From DATKMG01 sp035541995 (GTDB lineage Bacteria > Acidobacteriota > Terriglobia > Versatilivoradales > Versatilivoraceae): a DNA stretch of 13,952 nt. How positions within the stretch are numbered: the first letter of the stretch is position 1; each line of letters opens with the position of its first letter. The notes under the pieces were generated by a model. It searched no databases and was not told the origin of the DNA. It worked only from the letters and a program-made list of their open reading frames with translations. The stretch spans positions 1-13,952 of the forward strand of contig DATKMG010000348.1 of assembly GCA_035541995.1 (NCBI GenBank), read 5' to 3'. The translations under genes were made by a program, and so were the position numbers. Shown piece by piece: positions 1 to 6,390 of the stretch.

Positions 1-486
1 AGTCTCCTGATCGAAAAGGCAAAAGACCACCTTCTGCAAATTGGTAGATCCCTCAAGGTAGGTCTTTGTTGCCTCGAGCATGATAGGTGCACAGCGCTCG
101 CGCGGAAAACCGAAGATTCCGGTACTGATGGCTGGAAAGGCAATGCTCTTCAGTTCTTTCTCTTCTGCCTGCTTCAGAGCATTCAAGGTTGCATTGCGGA
201 GCTTTTCATCTTCATTGCCCTCTCCCATTCGCGGCCCAACGGCATGAATGACATATTTGGCCTTGAGTTTGCCGCCCGTAGTGATCACCGCACCGCCCAC
301 ATAGGTCCCACCAATCAGGTCACATTCTTCCTGGATCAAGGGTCCTCCTTTGCGTCGGATGGCCCCGGCCACACCACCTCCGAGAACTAATTGCTCGTTA
401 GCAGCGTTGACAATGGCATCTGTTTCCATCTCGGTGATGTCGCCCTGGATTAGATGAATTTCGGAATTTTTAATTTTGAGTTGCAT
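1..486 (-). CDS. Macro-domain (ADP-ribose-binding/deacetylating) protein, 3' end cut by window edge
   Basis: The minus-strand reading frame is open from an ATG at 486 to the left edge (162 codons, no stop), so the C-terminus is missing. The protein shows the macro-domain signature: a GD at residues 15-16, NAAN at 27-30, the glycine-rich loop GGGVAGAI at 36-43, and the phosphate-binding loop ISTGIFGFP at 120-128. Macro domains bind ADP-ribose and many bacterial members hydrolyse O-acetyl-ADP-ribose or remove ADP-ribose from proteins; the exact reaction here is not readable. Most of a normal domain of about 170-180 residues is present. The start is supported by AAGGAG at 494-499, seven bases before the ATG. 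It is divergent from the large membrane protein to its right, so no shared operon is implied. Cytoplasmic; no signal peptide. The family call is firm, the substrate is inferred. Confidence 0.93.
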   Translation of the reverse strand, partial: MQLKIKNSEIHLIQGDITEMETDAIVNAANEQLVLGGGVAGAIRRKGGPLIQEECDLIGGTYVGGAVITTGGKLKAKYVIHAVGPRMGEGNEDEKLRNATLNALKQAEEKELKSIAFPAISTGIFGFPRERCAPIMLEATKTYLEGSTNLQKVVFCLFDQET

Positions 487-498
487 AGGAGCGCTCCT
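487..498. promoter_or_regulatory. 12-base perfect palindrome overlapping the ribosome binding site of the macro-domain gene
   Basis: The bases AGGAGCGCTCCT read the same on both strands and sit directly in front of the macro-domain ATG (486). They include most of its AAGGAG ribosome binding site. The palindrome could be an operator half-site pair or could fold the ribosome binding site into a small stem. It may also be chance around an SD sequence. Function is not established. Confidence 0.3.
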
Positions 499-626
499 TC
501 TGCAAATCGTGGTTCACCGGTGAGTCCGGATCGCGAGTTCTTGGTAGACCGTTTGGATTATACATCATACTCGATAACTTCCAGGGCAATCGTACTGGGT
601 CAGGCGCGTGGAGGAAACAAGGAATG

Positions 627-644
627 CGTTCCCAGAGCGGAACG
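627..644. repeat. Hairpin CGTTCC-N6-GGAACG
   Basis: A perfect six-base inverted repeat with a six-base loop. Read on the minus strand it resembles degenerate intergenic repeats of the type GTTCC..CTCTG..GGAACGCA found in many environmental genomes; that likeness is from memory. No T-run follows on either strand, so it is unlikely to be a terminator. Confidence 0.4.
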
Positions 645-671
645 ACGACGGCGCTTTGGCACTGGGTGGCC

Positions 672-692
672 GAGGAGGCATGATCCCTCCTC
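672..692. repeat. REP-like hairpin GAGGAGG-N7-CCTCCTC
   Basis: A perfect seven-base-pair stem with a seven-base loop (679-685). On the minus strand it is preceded by the bases TTGTAGGGG, giving a GTAG head next to a G-rich stem. That is the general layout of REP elements mobilised by RAYT-type Y1 transposases. No RAYT gene is in the window, so the assignment is inference. Confidence 0.4.
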
Positions 693-719
693 CCCTACAA
701 CCCAAATCTAAGGCAGTGT

Positions 720-745
720 CGCGCGCAGGACTATTGTCCCGCGCG
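720..745. repeat. Bulged GC-rich hairpin
   Basis: The six bases CGCGCG (720-725) pair with CGCGCG (740-745), and GGAC (728-731) pairs with GTCC (736-739). The loop is TATT, and two bases bulge at 726-727. It is immediately followed by a second weak dyad GGGA-N6-TCCC. There is no downstream T-tract, so this is not a standard terminator. It lies about 115 bases before the GTG start of the membrane protein and would be in its leader if transcription starts further upstream. Confidence 0.4.
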
Positions 746-860
746 TGGGATCACCGTCCCTGCCACCGCACTCCAAAACATTCCCCGGTTGTTTGCCTCA
801 CTACGGGAAACCACCAAATCATAGTGCACTGATTTCAATCTTTGCGGTAAGATTCCCCCC

Positions 861-3200
861 GTGCTGCTCTATGCATTAACCGTCTTTTCCTCGGCCTTTC
901 TCTTATTCTCCGTCCAGCCTCTGATCGGCAAGTTCTTACTTCCTTGGTTTGGAGGAGCGCCCGCCGTCTGGACCACATGCATTCTCTTCTTTCAGGGACT
1001 GCTACTTGTCGGCTATACGTATGCTCATTTCCTCAGCAATCGGTGTGGTTCCAGGTATCAGCGGTACATACATCTTGGCTTGCTGGCACTGTCCATCGTT
1101 CTGCTGGCGGGAAGGCGGGTCGTTTGGAACTCGCCGCTATTGCCTGACGCACACTGGAAACCGATAGACAGTTCCCATCCCGTATGGAGGGTCATCCTCT
1201 TCCTTGCGGTCAGTGTTGGAGTCCCTTTCTTCGTCCTTTCAAGTACGGCTCCTCTCGTCCAGCGCTGGTTTAGCCGCTCTTTTGCCGGGCGCTCGCCTTA
1301 TCGACTCTATGCACTTTCCAATCTGGGATCGTTGCTGGCCTTGGTTGGTTATCCATTCTTGATCGAACCGTTTCTTCCTTTGCGAACCCAAGCTCTCTGG
1401 TGGGCTGGCGGGTACCTGGTTTTTGCTTTATGCTGCTCGTCATGTGCCGTGCAGATGTCAGGATTCTCTGATCCGTCAGAACCTCCCAGCCAGGCTGACG
1501 CCCCCAGAACCGGTGTGGTTGTGGCAAGTGGTGCTCCTGTCTGGGCGGACCATGCCTTGTGGCTGGGGCTTTCAGCCGGCCCTTCAGTCCTATTATTGGC
1601 AATTACCAACCAATTGTGCCAGGAAGTAGCAGTGGTGCCGTTTCTCTGGGTTCTACCTCTTGCCATTTACCTTCTGTCTTTCATCGCCTGCTTTGAAAGC
1701 GATCGGATCTATCGCCGAGACATCTTTCTGCCGGTCCTGGCAGTCGCCTTGGCGCTGGCATGCTTCACCTTATTCAGAGGTGTAAAGATCCGGATCCCGG
1801 GGCAGGTGTTTTCCTACTCCTTCATCCTCGCGAGTTTCTGCATGGCGTGTCACGGGGAGTTGTCCAGATTAAAGCCTGAGCCGACGCGTTTGACCGCCTT
1901 CTACTTGATGATTGCCCTGGGTGGCGCACTGGGTGGAGCGTTTGTCGGACTATTGGCGCCCCTGATCTTTAGTGGGTTCTGGGAGTTGCATTGGGGGCTC
2001 TGGTTGTGTGGCCTTCTGATATCTTTTGCTCTTTTGAAAGATAGCACTTCCTGGATCTACCGACGCCATCCGGGCCCGGTGTGTTTGCTGCCTGTGATGC
2101 TGTTGATCATGGCGGGGTATTACTGGCTAGAGGAGATTCGAGATTGGTTGACTGAATCATGGTTGATGACAAAGGTCCCACCTTTGGTCCTGGTGTGTTT
2201 GGTGGGTGTCGGTTTCGGAATTATCATGTGGACTTTTTGGTGGTTCATCACTCACATGAAACGACCACGAGGCGCTGTAGTCTCAATGGCTCTGAGCCTG
2301 GTGCTTCTGGGAGTCTTGCTCCATTCAAGGGTTCAGGCTTATCTGGCAGATTCAATTTGGACAGCGCGGAGCTTCTACGGGGTGCTTGTGGTGCTAGATG
2401 AGGATAAGGAAAATGCGCTGGATCATCGTCTTCGCTTGCGACACGGTCGCATCACTCATGGTCTGCAATTCCAGGACCCAGAGAAACGACACCTTCCTAC
2501 GACCTATTATGGATTAAACAGCGGCGTGGGGTTGGCCCTGCAGCTTCATCCGGGGCGGTCTTCGATGATCGGGGCTTCAAGCCCTGCCAGAGCACTGCGC
2601 ATCGGCGTCGTGGGACTGGGTGTCGGTACGATCGCTGCCTATCAGAGGCCCGGTGACACGCTACGGTTCTATGAGATTAATCCAGATGTCATCCGGATCT
2701 CCTTGGGTAACCCTACTTTTTTCCATTATCTAAAAGAGAGCCGGGGCAAAGTGGAGGTCGTTGCCGGAGATGCACGGTTAACCATGGAACGGGAACTTGC
2801 TCAAGGTAGTCCACAAGACTTTGATCTTCTGACCATTGACGCTTTCAGCAGCGATTCGATTCCTGCTCATCTATTGACTGAAGAAGCAGTGCAAGTGTAT
2901 CTGAAGCACCTCCACAAACCCGATGGTGTCCTTGCATTTCATGTGACAAACCGCTACCTGGATCTGAAACCTGTGGTCTGGCAATTGGCCGAGCACTTTG
3001 GACTTCAGTCCAGGTTTGTGAGTTCGGATTCTGTTGGTGATCTTGCTTGGGAAAGTCACTGGATGTTGCTGGCCTGGAACAACACCCTCTTGGGGTTGCC
3101 CGAAATTGTGAAAGCAAGTACTCCCCCAGAGACCATCATTCGTCGACTCCGCCTTTGGACCGATGATTACAGCAACCTATTTCAAGTCTTGAAGTGGTAA
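861..3200 (+). CDS. Polytopic membrane protein fused to a spermidine-synthase-like domain
   Basis: This 779-residue protein has two parts. Residues 1 to about 500 carry roughly 14-15 hydrophobic segments, starting with the family-typical VQPLIGKFLLPWFGGAPAVW and including a conserved CHGELSRL stretch followed by a glycine-rich helix. The C-terminal part is a Rossmann-type aminopropyltransferase-like domain with the nucleotide loop GVVGLGVGT (582-590), an acidic residue E605 in FYEINPD, D637 in GDAR and D660 in DAFSSDSIP. Such proteins are usually annotated as fused MFS/spermidine synthase; their true substrate is generally unproven, and no S-adenosylmethionine decarboxylase gene is nearby to support polyamine synthesis. 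The start is GTG at 861, chosen because the protein begins exactly at the conserved LLYAL region; only a weak GGTAAG precedes it. The next gene begins eight bases after the stop, so the two are probably co-translated. Confidence 0.9.
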   Translation: MLLYALTVFSSAFLLFSVQPLIGKFLLPWFGGAPAVWTTCILFFQGLLLVGYTYAHFLSNRCGSRYQRYIHLGLLALSIVLLAGRRVVWNSPLLPDAHWKPIDSSHPVWRVILFLAVSVGVPFFVLSSTAPLVQRWFSRSFAGRSPYRLYALSNLGSLLALVGYPFLIEPFLPLRTQALWWAGGYLVFALCCSSCAVQMSGFSDPSEPPSQADAPRTGVVVASGAPVWADHALWLGLSAGPSVLLLAITNQLCQEVAVVPFLWVLPLAIYLLSFIACFESDRIYRRDIFLPVLAVALALACFTLFRGVKIRIPGQVFSYSFILASFCMACHGELSRLKPEPTRLTAFYLMIALGGALGGAFVGLLAPLIFSGFWELHWGLWLCGLLISFALLKDSTSWIYRRHPGPVCLLPVMLLIMAGYYWLEEIRDWLTESWLMTKVPPLVLVCLVGVGFGIIMWTFWWFITHMKRPRGAVVSMALSLVLLGVLLHSRVQAYLADSIWTARSFYGVLVVLDEDKENALDHRLRLRHGRITHGLQFQDPEKRHLPTTYYGLNSGVGLALQLHPGRSSMIGASSPARALRIGVVGLGVGTIAAYQRPGDTLRFYEINPDVIRISLGNPTFFHYLKESRGKVEVVAGDARLTMERELAQGSPQDFDLLTIDAFSSDSIPAHLLTEEAVQVYLKHLHKPDGVLAFHVTNRYLDLKPVVWQLAEHFGLQSRFVSSDSVGDLAWESHWMLLAWNNTLLGLPEIVKASTPPETIIRRLRLWTDDYSNLFQVLKW

Positions 3201-3207
3201 AACGGTC

Positions 3208-4326
3208 ATGAATCAACCCCCCAACGTGGCAGCCAAAGAAAAGACCCGTCGTTACACTTGCCCCGGTTGCGCAGCCGATCTGGCCTTCGAGCCTAAGGAC
3301 GGTTGCCTGGCCTGCCCATACTGCGGCCGTAAGGAACAGATCCCTTCCAGTCTGGATGATGTGAAGGAGCAATCCTACCAGGAATATTTGGGTCAGAGCT
3401 TGAAACCAACTCGGTCCCTTGCCGACAACGCCCTGGAGGTCCAATGCCCCAATTGCGGGTCAGCGGTGGTCTTTGCTCCTCCGTCCGTGGCTGGTCAATG
3501 CCCATTTTGCGGCACCGGTATCGTGGCCCAGCCAAAGTCCGCTAATCCGGTGATTGCACCGGGAGGGGTCCTTCCCTTCAAGGTCACGCGGACCCAAGCT
3601 GTGAGTTCCATTCGATCCTGGCTGGCCTCCCGCTGGCTGGCGCCAAGCGCCTTGAAGGACCTGGCAAGGCAGGAGTCCATTGAGGGAGTGTATCTCCCCT
3701 TTTGGACCTATGATGCGTATACCGTCAGTCACTACACTGGAGAACGGGGAGAACACTACTGGGTGACAGAAATGTATGAAGAGACGGATTCCGAAGGCAA
3801 ACGAAATACCCGCACCCGGCAGGTCCAGAAGACACGCTGGTATCCTGCCTCCGGAACGGTCTCCCGCTGGTTTGATGACGTGCTGGTCCCAGGCACCAGG
3901 TCTGTTTCAGAGGGGCGTCTGAACGCATTACAGCCTTGGGATCTCAAGGACTTGATGCTCTATGATCCGGCCTTTCTGGTGGGCTTCAAAGCGCAGTGTT
4001 ATCAAGTCCCCCTTTCCGAGGGATTCGAACACGCGAAGGGGACCATGCAAGCCGTCATACGTGGCGATGTTCGACAAGACATCGGAGGAGATGAGCAGCG
4101 GATTCGTCAGCTTGCCACTTCCTACTCGGCAGTCACCTTCAAGTACCTGTTGCTTCCTGTCTGGATCGGCGCCTACCAATTCAACAAGAAAGTCTACCAA
4201 GTCATGGTCAATGCACGAACAGGGGAGGTGCAAGGGGACCGCCCATACAGCGCATGGAAAATTGCCGGACTCGTTCTGTTCCTATTGTCCATAATTATGG
4301 TGTTGATTTACCTGGGACACAAATAG
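3208..4326 (+). CDS. Double zinc-ribbon protein with C-terminal membrane anchor (YdjG-like)
   Basis: The 372-residue protein opens with two zinc ribbons: C18-x2-C21 with C36-x2-C39, and C80-x2-C83 with C98-x2-C101. A soluble middle region of about 240 residues follows, rich in aromatic residues (for example YLPFWTYDAY and WYPASGTVSRWFDD). A single hydrophobic helix at about 352-369 ends in YLGHK. The order ribbons, body, tail anchor implies a cytoplasmic protein tethered to the inner face of the membrane. Relatives are often misnamed primosomal protein N' or helicase because of the ribbons, but no helicase motif is present. Bacillus YdjG, encoded beside an SPFH protein, has a similar layout; no SPFH gene is seen here. 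It starts eight bases after the preceding stop with only a weak ribosome binding site, which suggests translational coupling. Molecular function unknown. Confidence 0.85.
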   Translation: MNQPPNVAAKEKTRRYTCPGCAADLAFEPKDGCLACPYCGRKEQIPSSLDDVKEQSYQEYLGQSLKPTRSLADNALEVQCPNCGSAVVFAPPSVAGQCPFCGTGIVAQPKSANPVIAPGGVLPFKVTRTQAVSSIRSWLASRWLAPSALKDLARQESIEGVYLPFWTYDAYTVSHYTGERGEHYWVTEMYEETDSEGKRNTRTRQVQKTRWYPASGTVSRWFDDVLVPGTRSVSEGRLNALQPWDLKDLMLYDPAFLVGFKAQCYQVPLSEGFEHAKGTMQAVIRGDVRQDIGGDEQRIRQLATSYSAVTFKYLLLPVWIGAYQFNKKVYQVMVNARTGEVQGDRPYSAWKIAGLVLFLLSIIMVLIYLGHK

Positions 4327-4384
4327 GACGCCTCAACAAAGATACGAATGCGATAAGGATGAGAACGAGAAGACCTTTGAACAC

Positions 4385-4390
4385 AGGAGG
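4385..4390 (+). promoter_or_regulatory. Ribosome binding site AGGAGG for the YbaK gene
   Basis: A perfect AGGAGG lies 12 bases before the GTG at 4403. The spacing is slightly long, but no better in-frame ATG or GTG lies nearer and the protein homology begins just after this GTG, so it fixes the start. Confidence 0.6.
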
Positions 4391-4402
4391 TGGATTCTCG
4401 CC

Positions 4403-4897
4403 GTGTCTGGGGCCGATTTTCCGACCACACAGGCTGTGCGATTCCTGGAGGGTCGTAAGATTCCCTTCAATCCTCATCTGTACCCTTACGAGGAGCATGG
4501 TGGGACGAAACATGCAGCCGAGTGTCTTCATGTTCCCGAACACCTAGTCGTCAAGACCCTGGTCATGGAAACTGATCAACGCCGCCCCCTCTTAGTTCTC
4601 ATGCATGGAGACTGTGAAGTTTCGACCAAGCAGTTGGCCCGAATCCTGGGGATGAAGCGGGTGACTCCGTGCGACATGGCCGTAGCTGAAAAGCACACGG
4701 GCTACCAGGTCGGCGGGATTAGCCCCTTTGGAACTCGGGTACTCTTGCCAGTGTATGCGGAGAAGACTATTTTCGAACTTTCTCGGATTTACATAAATGG
4801 CGGAAAGCGTGGGTTCCTGGTTGAGATTGATCCATTAGTATTGCGAACTGCCTTGGACTCGATCGAAGTGGAAGTGGCGCTTAGCAGAGAGGAGTAA
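4403..4897 (+). CDS. ybaK: YbaK/EbsC-type Cys-tRNA(Pro) deacylase
   Basis: This 164-residue protein matches the YbaK/EbsC family in length and motifs. Features are TKHAAECL (35-42), the catalytic-type lysine K51 in VVKTLVM, the GGISPFG loop at 104-110, and the closing NGGKRGFLVEIDP. Family members hydrolyse cysteine mischarged onto tRNA(Pro) by prolyl-tRNA synthetase, acting in trans in the cytoplasm. The gene begins with GTG behind a strong AGGAGG and lies 76 bases after the zinc-ribbon gene on the same strand. Co-transcription is possible, but no functional link is evident. It is followed by a strong hairpin cluster. Related editing proteins (ProX, the INS domain of ProRS) share the fold, but the sequence is most like YbaK. 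Confidence 0.92.
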   Translation: MSGADFPTTQAVRFLEGRKIPFNPHLYPYEEHGGTKHAAECLHVPEHLVVKTLVMETDQRRPLLVLMHGDCEVSTKQLARILGMKRVTPCDMAVAEKHTGYQVGGISPFGTRVLLPVYAEKTIFELSRIYINGGKRGFLVEIDPLVLRTALDSIEVEVALSREE

Positions 4898-4925
4898 CCA
4901 CAATTGGTTTACTTGTCAAATCAAT

Positions 4926-4956
4926 CGTGGGCTTTTCAAAGGGTTAAAGGCCCACG
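4926..4956. repeat. Hairpin I: 11-bp stem, mutually exclusive with hairpin II
   Basis: CGTGGGCTTTT (4926-4936) pairs with AAAGGCCCACG (4946-4956), with one G-T wobble and a nine-base loop. Its right arm shares bases 4952-4956 with the left arm of hairpin II, so both cannot form fully at once. It begins 28 bases after the ybaK stop codon. Confidence 0.6.
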
Positions 4957-4984
4957 GTTACTGCCCAAAACGCAGTAACCGTGG
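4952..4984. repeat. Hairpin II: perfect 13-bp inverted repeat, possible terminator
   Basis: CCACGGTTACTGC (4952-4964) is perfectly inverted as GCAGTAACCGTGG (4972-4984) around a seven-base loop CCAAAAC. It lies 54 bases after the ybaK stop, where a transcription end is expected. However, the following bases (CTGTCAAATC) are not a T-tract, so factor-independent termination is doubtful. It could protect the mRNA 3' end or be a repeat-family member. Confidence 0.65.
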
Positions 4985-4997
4985 CTGTCAAATCTCA

Positions 4998-5208
4998 CAT
5001 TTTCATAGAACTGCTCCATGACCGTATTAGGTCACCACGGCGAATGAAAATGAAGGGGCGATTGACGAATGTGGGAGCCGCTGTCCTCAGCGGCGACTGT
5101 TACGACAAGAATATCGCCGCCCGGAGGGCGGCTCCCACATTCAAAACCGCATTTTCATTCATAAGAGTGCCCCACGACCTATTCAGGTCACTACGGTCAA
5201 TGGAAATG
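4998..5208. repeat. Composite REP/BIME-like element: inverted REP pair between two imperfect direct repeats
   Basis: The core is a head-to-head pair: a REP-like unit at 5071-5096 with head GTGGGAG and stem GCCGCT/AGCGGC, and its inverted partner at 5114-5138 with stem GCCGCCC/GGGCGGC. The outer arms make a perfect 15-base inverted repeat, GAATGTGGGAGCCGC (5067-5081) with GCGGCTCCCACATTC (5128-5142). A second 11-base perfect inversion, GAATGAAAATG (5042-5052) with CATTTTCATTC (5150-5160), encloses it. The flanks 4998-5052 and 5150-5208 are related direct copies; both run from CATTTTCAT through a GACC/GGTC dyad to ATG(A/G)AAATG, and 25 of 33 bases match between 5020-5052 and 5176-5208. REP pairs of this kind are typically spread by RAYT transposases acting in trans. 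None is encoded here. Confidence 0.7.
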
Positions 5209-5284
5209 CTGGAGGACGGAGTTCTACGAGGCCAAATGCAGGCACGGATCATTGCACAACGGGCTGCGCACCTGTGTGCGTGCT

Positions 5285-6244
5285 CTAATTATTTCCTCCG
5301 GTGTTGTGCGAAACGGTCTTGCGAATGAGGACGCGAGGTTCATCTTTAACAGTGTAATCGGAAGGGACCTCAAAAAACGAGTGCGCGGGCTCATCGCGGC
5401 TGATGTTAGTCAGTTGGTAGACCGACTTGCCGAAGCGTGGATCGTTGTTTTCGCTCCTGATCACCATCTTTAGCTCCTGGGAAAACCATCGTTCTGAAAC
5501 GACTTGAATTGGAAGCTCGTTTCCGATCTTACCTGCTGGAATCGTCATCGTATTCCGGGTCCCGTCAGCCTCTATTCCTTCAATGACCTGTTTGCCAAGA
5601 GCCTCGGTCTTTGTCTCTCCAGGAAAGGGCATCACCTTCATCGTCTCTGCGGACACGGTTCCAAACCCCCCTTTGCTTTCTCCGGCCGGGATGGCCGCAT
5701 TCATGATCCCTTTACTTTCGGAAATGTGAGACGGTAGGGACGGGAGCTTGCGGGCGATTTTGTTGTTTGTCTCCAAGACATAATTAACTCCGGCGACCGG
5801 GTCGTTAACGAAAATCAACTGTTGCGGTTCATCGGCAGGGACCCAAAATCCGAGCGTTCCCAGAGTTTGCTCCCTGCGAGTCCGGCCTTCAGTGTCCCGA
5901 TACAATTTCCCGCTAGACTTTCGGATGATTCGATTCCCATCACTAAGTGTCTGGATCGTCTCATTAGCTGTGTCTGCGGAGAAAGGGGCTCCTTTGACGA
6001 CTCCGTCCCCGAAACTCATTCCCGAAGAAACGAAACTGAATGTGAAGTCTGCCGGTTCACCAGGCGCCATCTGCTCCAAGAATAACGGTCCCGGTCCTTG
6101 CCCTTCCACATGTTTGTAGATGACATCCCCTTGAACCTGAACGTCGAATTTTGAACCAGTATCCTGGGCGGCAAGTTTCAAGCAAGCATCCGCGACCGTC
6201 GCTAATACAATGGCTCCAATGATCCATACTGTTTTGTTCTTCAC
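5285..6244 (-). CDS. Secreted or membrane-anchored protein of unknown function, acidobacterial type
   Basis: I place the start at the GTG at 6244, giving 319 residues. GGAGG at 6250-6254 sits five bases before it, and the resulting N-terminus (MKNKTVWIIGAIVLATVADA) is a clean signal peptide or anchor. An ATG at 6262 adds six residues but has no ribosome binding site and puts acidic residues in front of the hydrophobic stretch. The mature part contains LYRDTEGRTRREQTLG, FVNDPVAGVNYVL and, near the end, VSERWFSQELKMVIRSENND with FEVPSDY. As I recall, this pattern recurs in Acidobacteriota hypothetical proteins near ECF sigma genes. No catalytic motif is apparent. The gene lies 146 bases downstream of the anti-sigma gene on the same strand, so it may belong to that operon or regulon. 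Likely periplasmic; function unknown. Confidence 0.82.
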   Translation of the reverse strand: MKNKTVWIIGAIVLATVADACLKLAAQDTGSKFDVQVQGDVIYKHVEGQGPGPLFLEQMAPGEPADFTFSFVSSGMSFGDGVVKGAPFSADTANETIQTLSDGNRIIRKSSGKLYRDTEGRTRREQTLGTLGFWVPADEPQQLIFVNDPVAGVNYVLETNNKIARKLPSLPSHISESKGIMNAAIPAGESKGGFGTVSAETMKVMPFPGETKTEALGKQVIEGIEADGTRNTMTIPAGKIGNELPIQVVSERWFSQELKMVIRSENNDPRFGKSVYQLTNISRDEPAHSFFEVPSDYTVKDEPRVLIRKTVSHNTGGNN

Positions 6245-6249
6245 GAGTT

Positions 6250-6254
6250 CCTCC
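6250..6254 (-). promoter_or_regulatory. Ribosome binding site GGAGG that selects the GTG start at 6244
   Basis: On the minus strand GGAGG is followed by AACTC and then GTG. It lies inside the longer reading frame that begins at the ATG at 6262, so it argues that the longer frame's first six codons are untranslated. Confidence 0.6.
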
Positions 6255-6390
6255 GTTTCCAATGATCAAGATTAGATCCAATACTCGGATACCGGCTTCC
6301 GTGAGTGTTCTCCTACGCTATCTCTTGCCGGCCATACTTCACACAGCCCATCGTTTCTTTTGCAGCCTGGCAGGCATCCGAATGCCCAAA

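Larger units (their letters stand above)
487..860. other. 374-base intergenic region with several palindromes, no convincing gene
   Basis: This spacer separates the divergent macro-domain and membrane-protein genes, so it must hold both promoters, but no clear -35/-10 pair stands out. It contains at least three hairpin-forming sequences: CGTTCC/GGAACG at 627-644, GAGGAGG/CCTCCTC at 672-692 and a bulged CGCGCG..GGAC/GTCC..CGCGCG stem at 720-745. The two short plus-strand reading frames here (454-711 and 608-832) have low-complexity, Arg/Pro-rich translations without recognisable domains. The first also overlaps the macro gene start. I treat both as non-coding. Confidence 0.6.
4898..5284. other. 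387-base gene-free region packed with nested inverted and direct repeats
   Basis: The region lies between the convergent ybaK and minus-strand secreted-protein genes. It holds two overlapping long hairpins (4926-4984) and a composite palindromic element (4998-5208), described separately. Plus-strand reading frames at 4981-5328 and 5252-5473 cross the repeats or run antisense to the neighbouring gene and have no recognisable domain, so I do not call them genes. The convergent layout means termination signals are expected here, yet no stem followed by a clean T-run is visible. Confidence 0.75.

Noticed and set aside
454..832. Two short plus-strand reading frames (454-711 and 608-832)
   Set aside because: They overlap a real gene start and the palindromes. 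Their translations are Arg/Pro-rich without domain character, and no ribosome binding site stands out.
3208..4326. Annotation as primosomal protein N' / helicase
   Set aside because: Only the zinc ribbons are shared. There are no Walker A/B or helicase motifs, and a C-terminal membrane helix is present.
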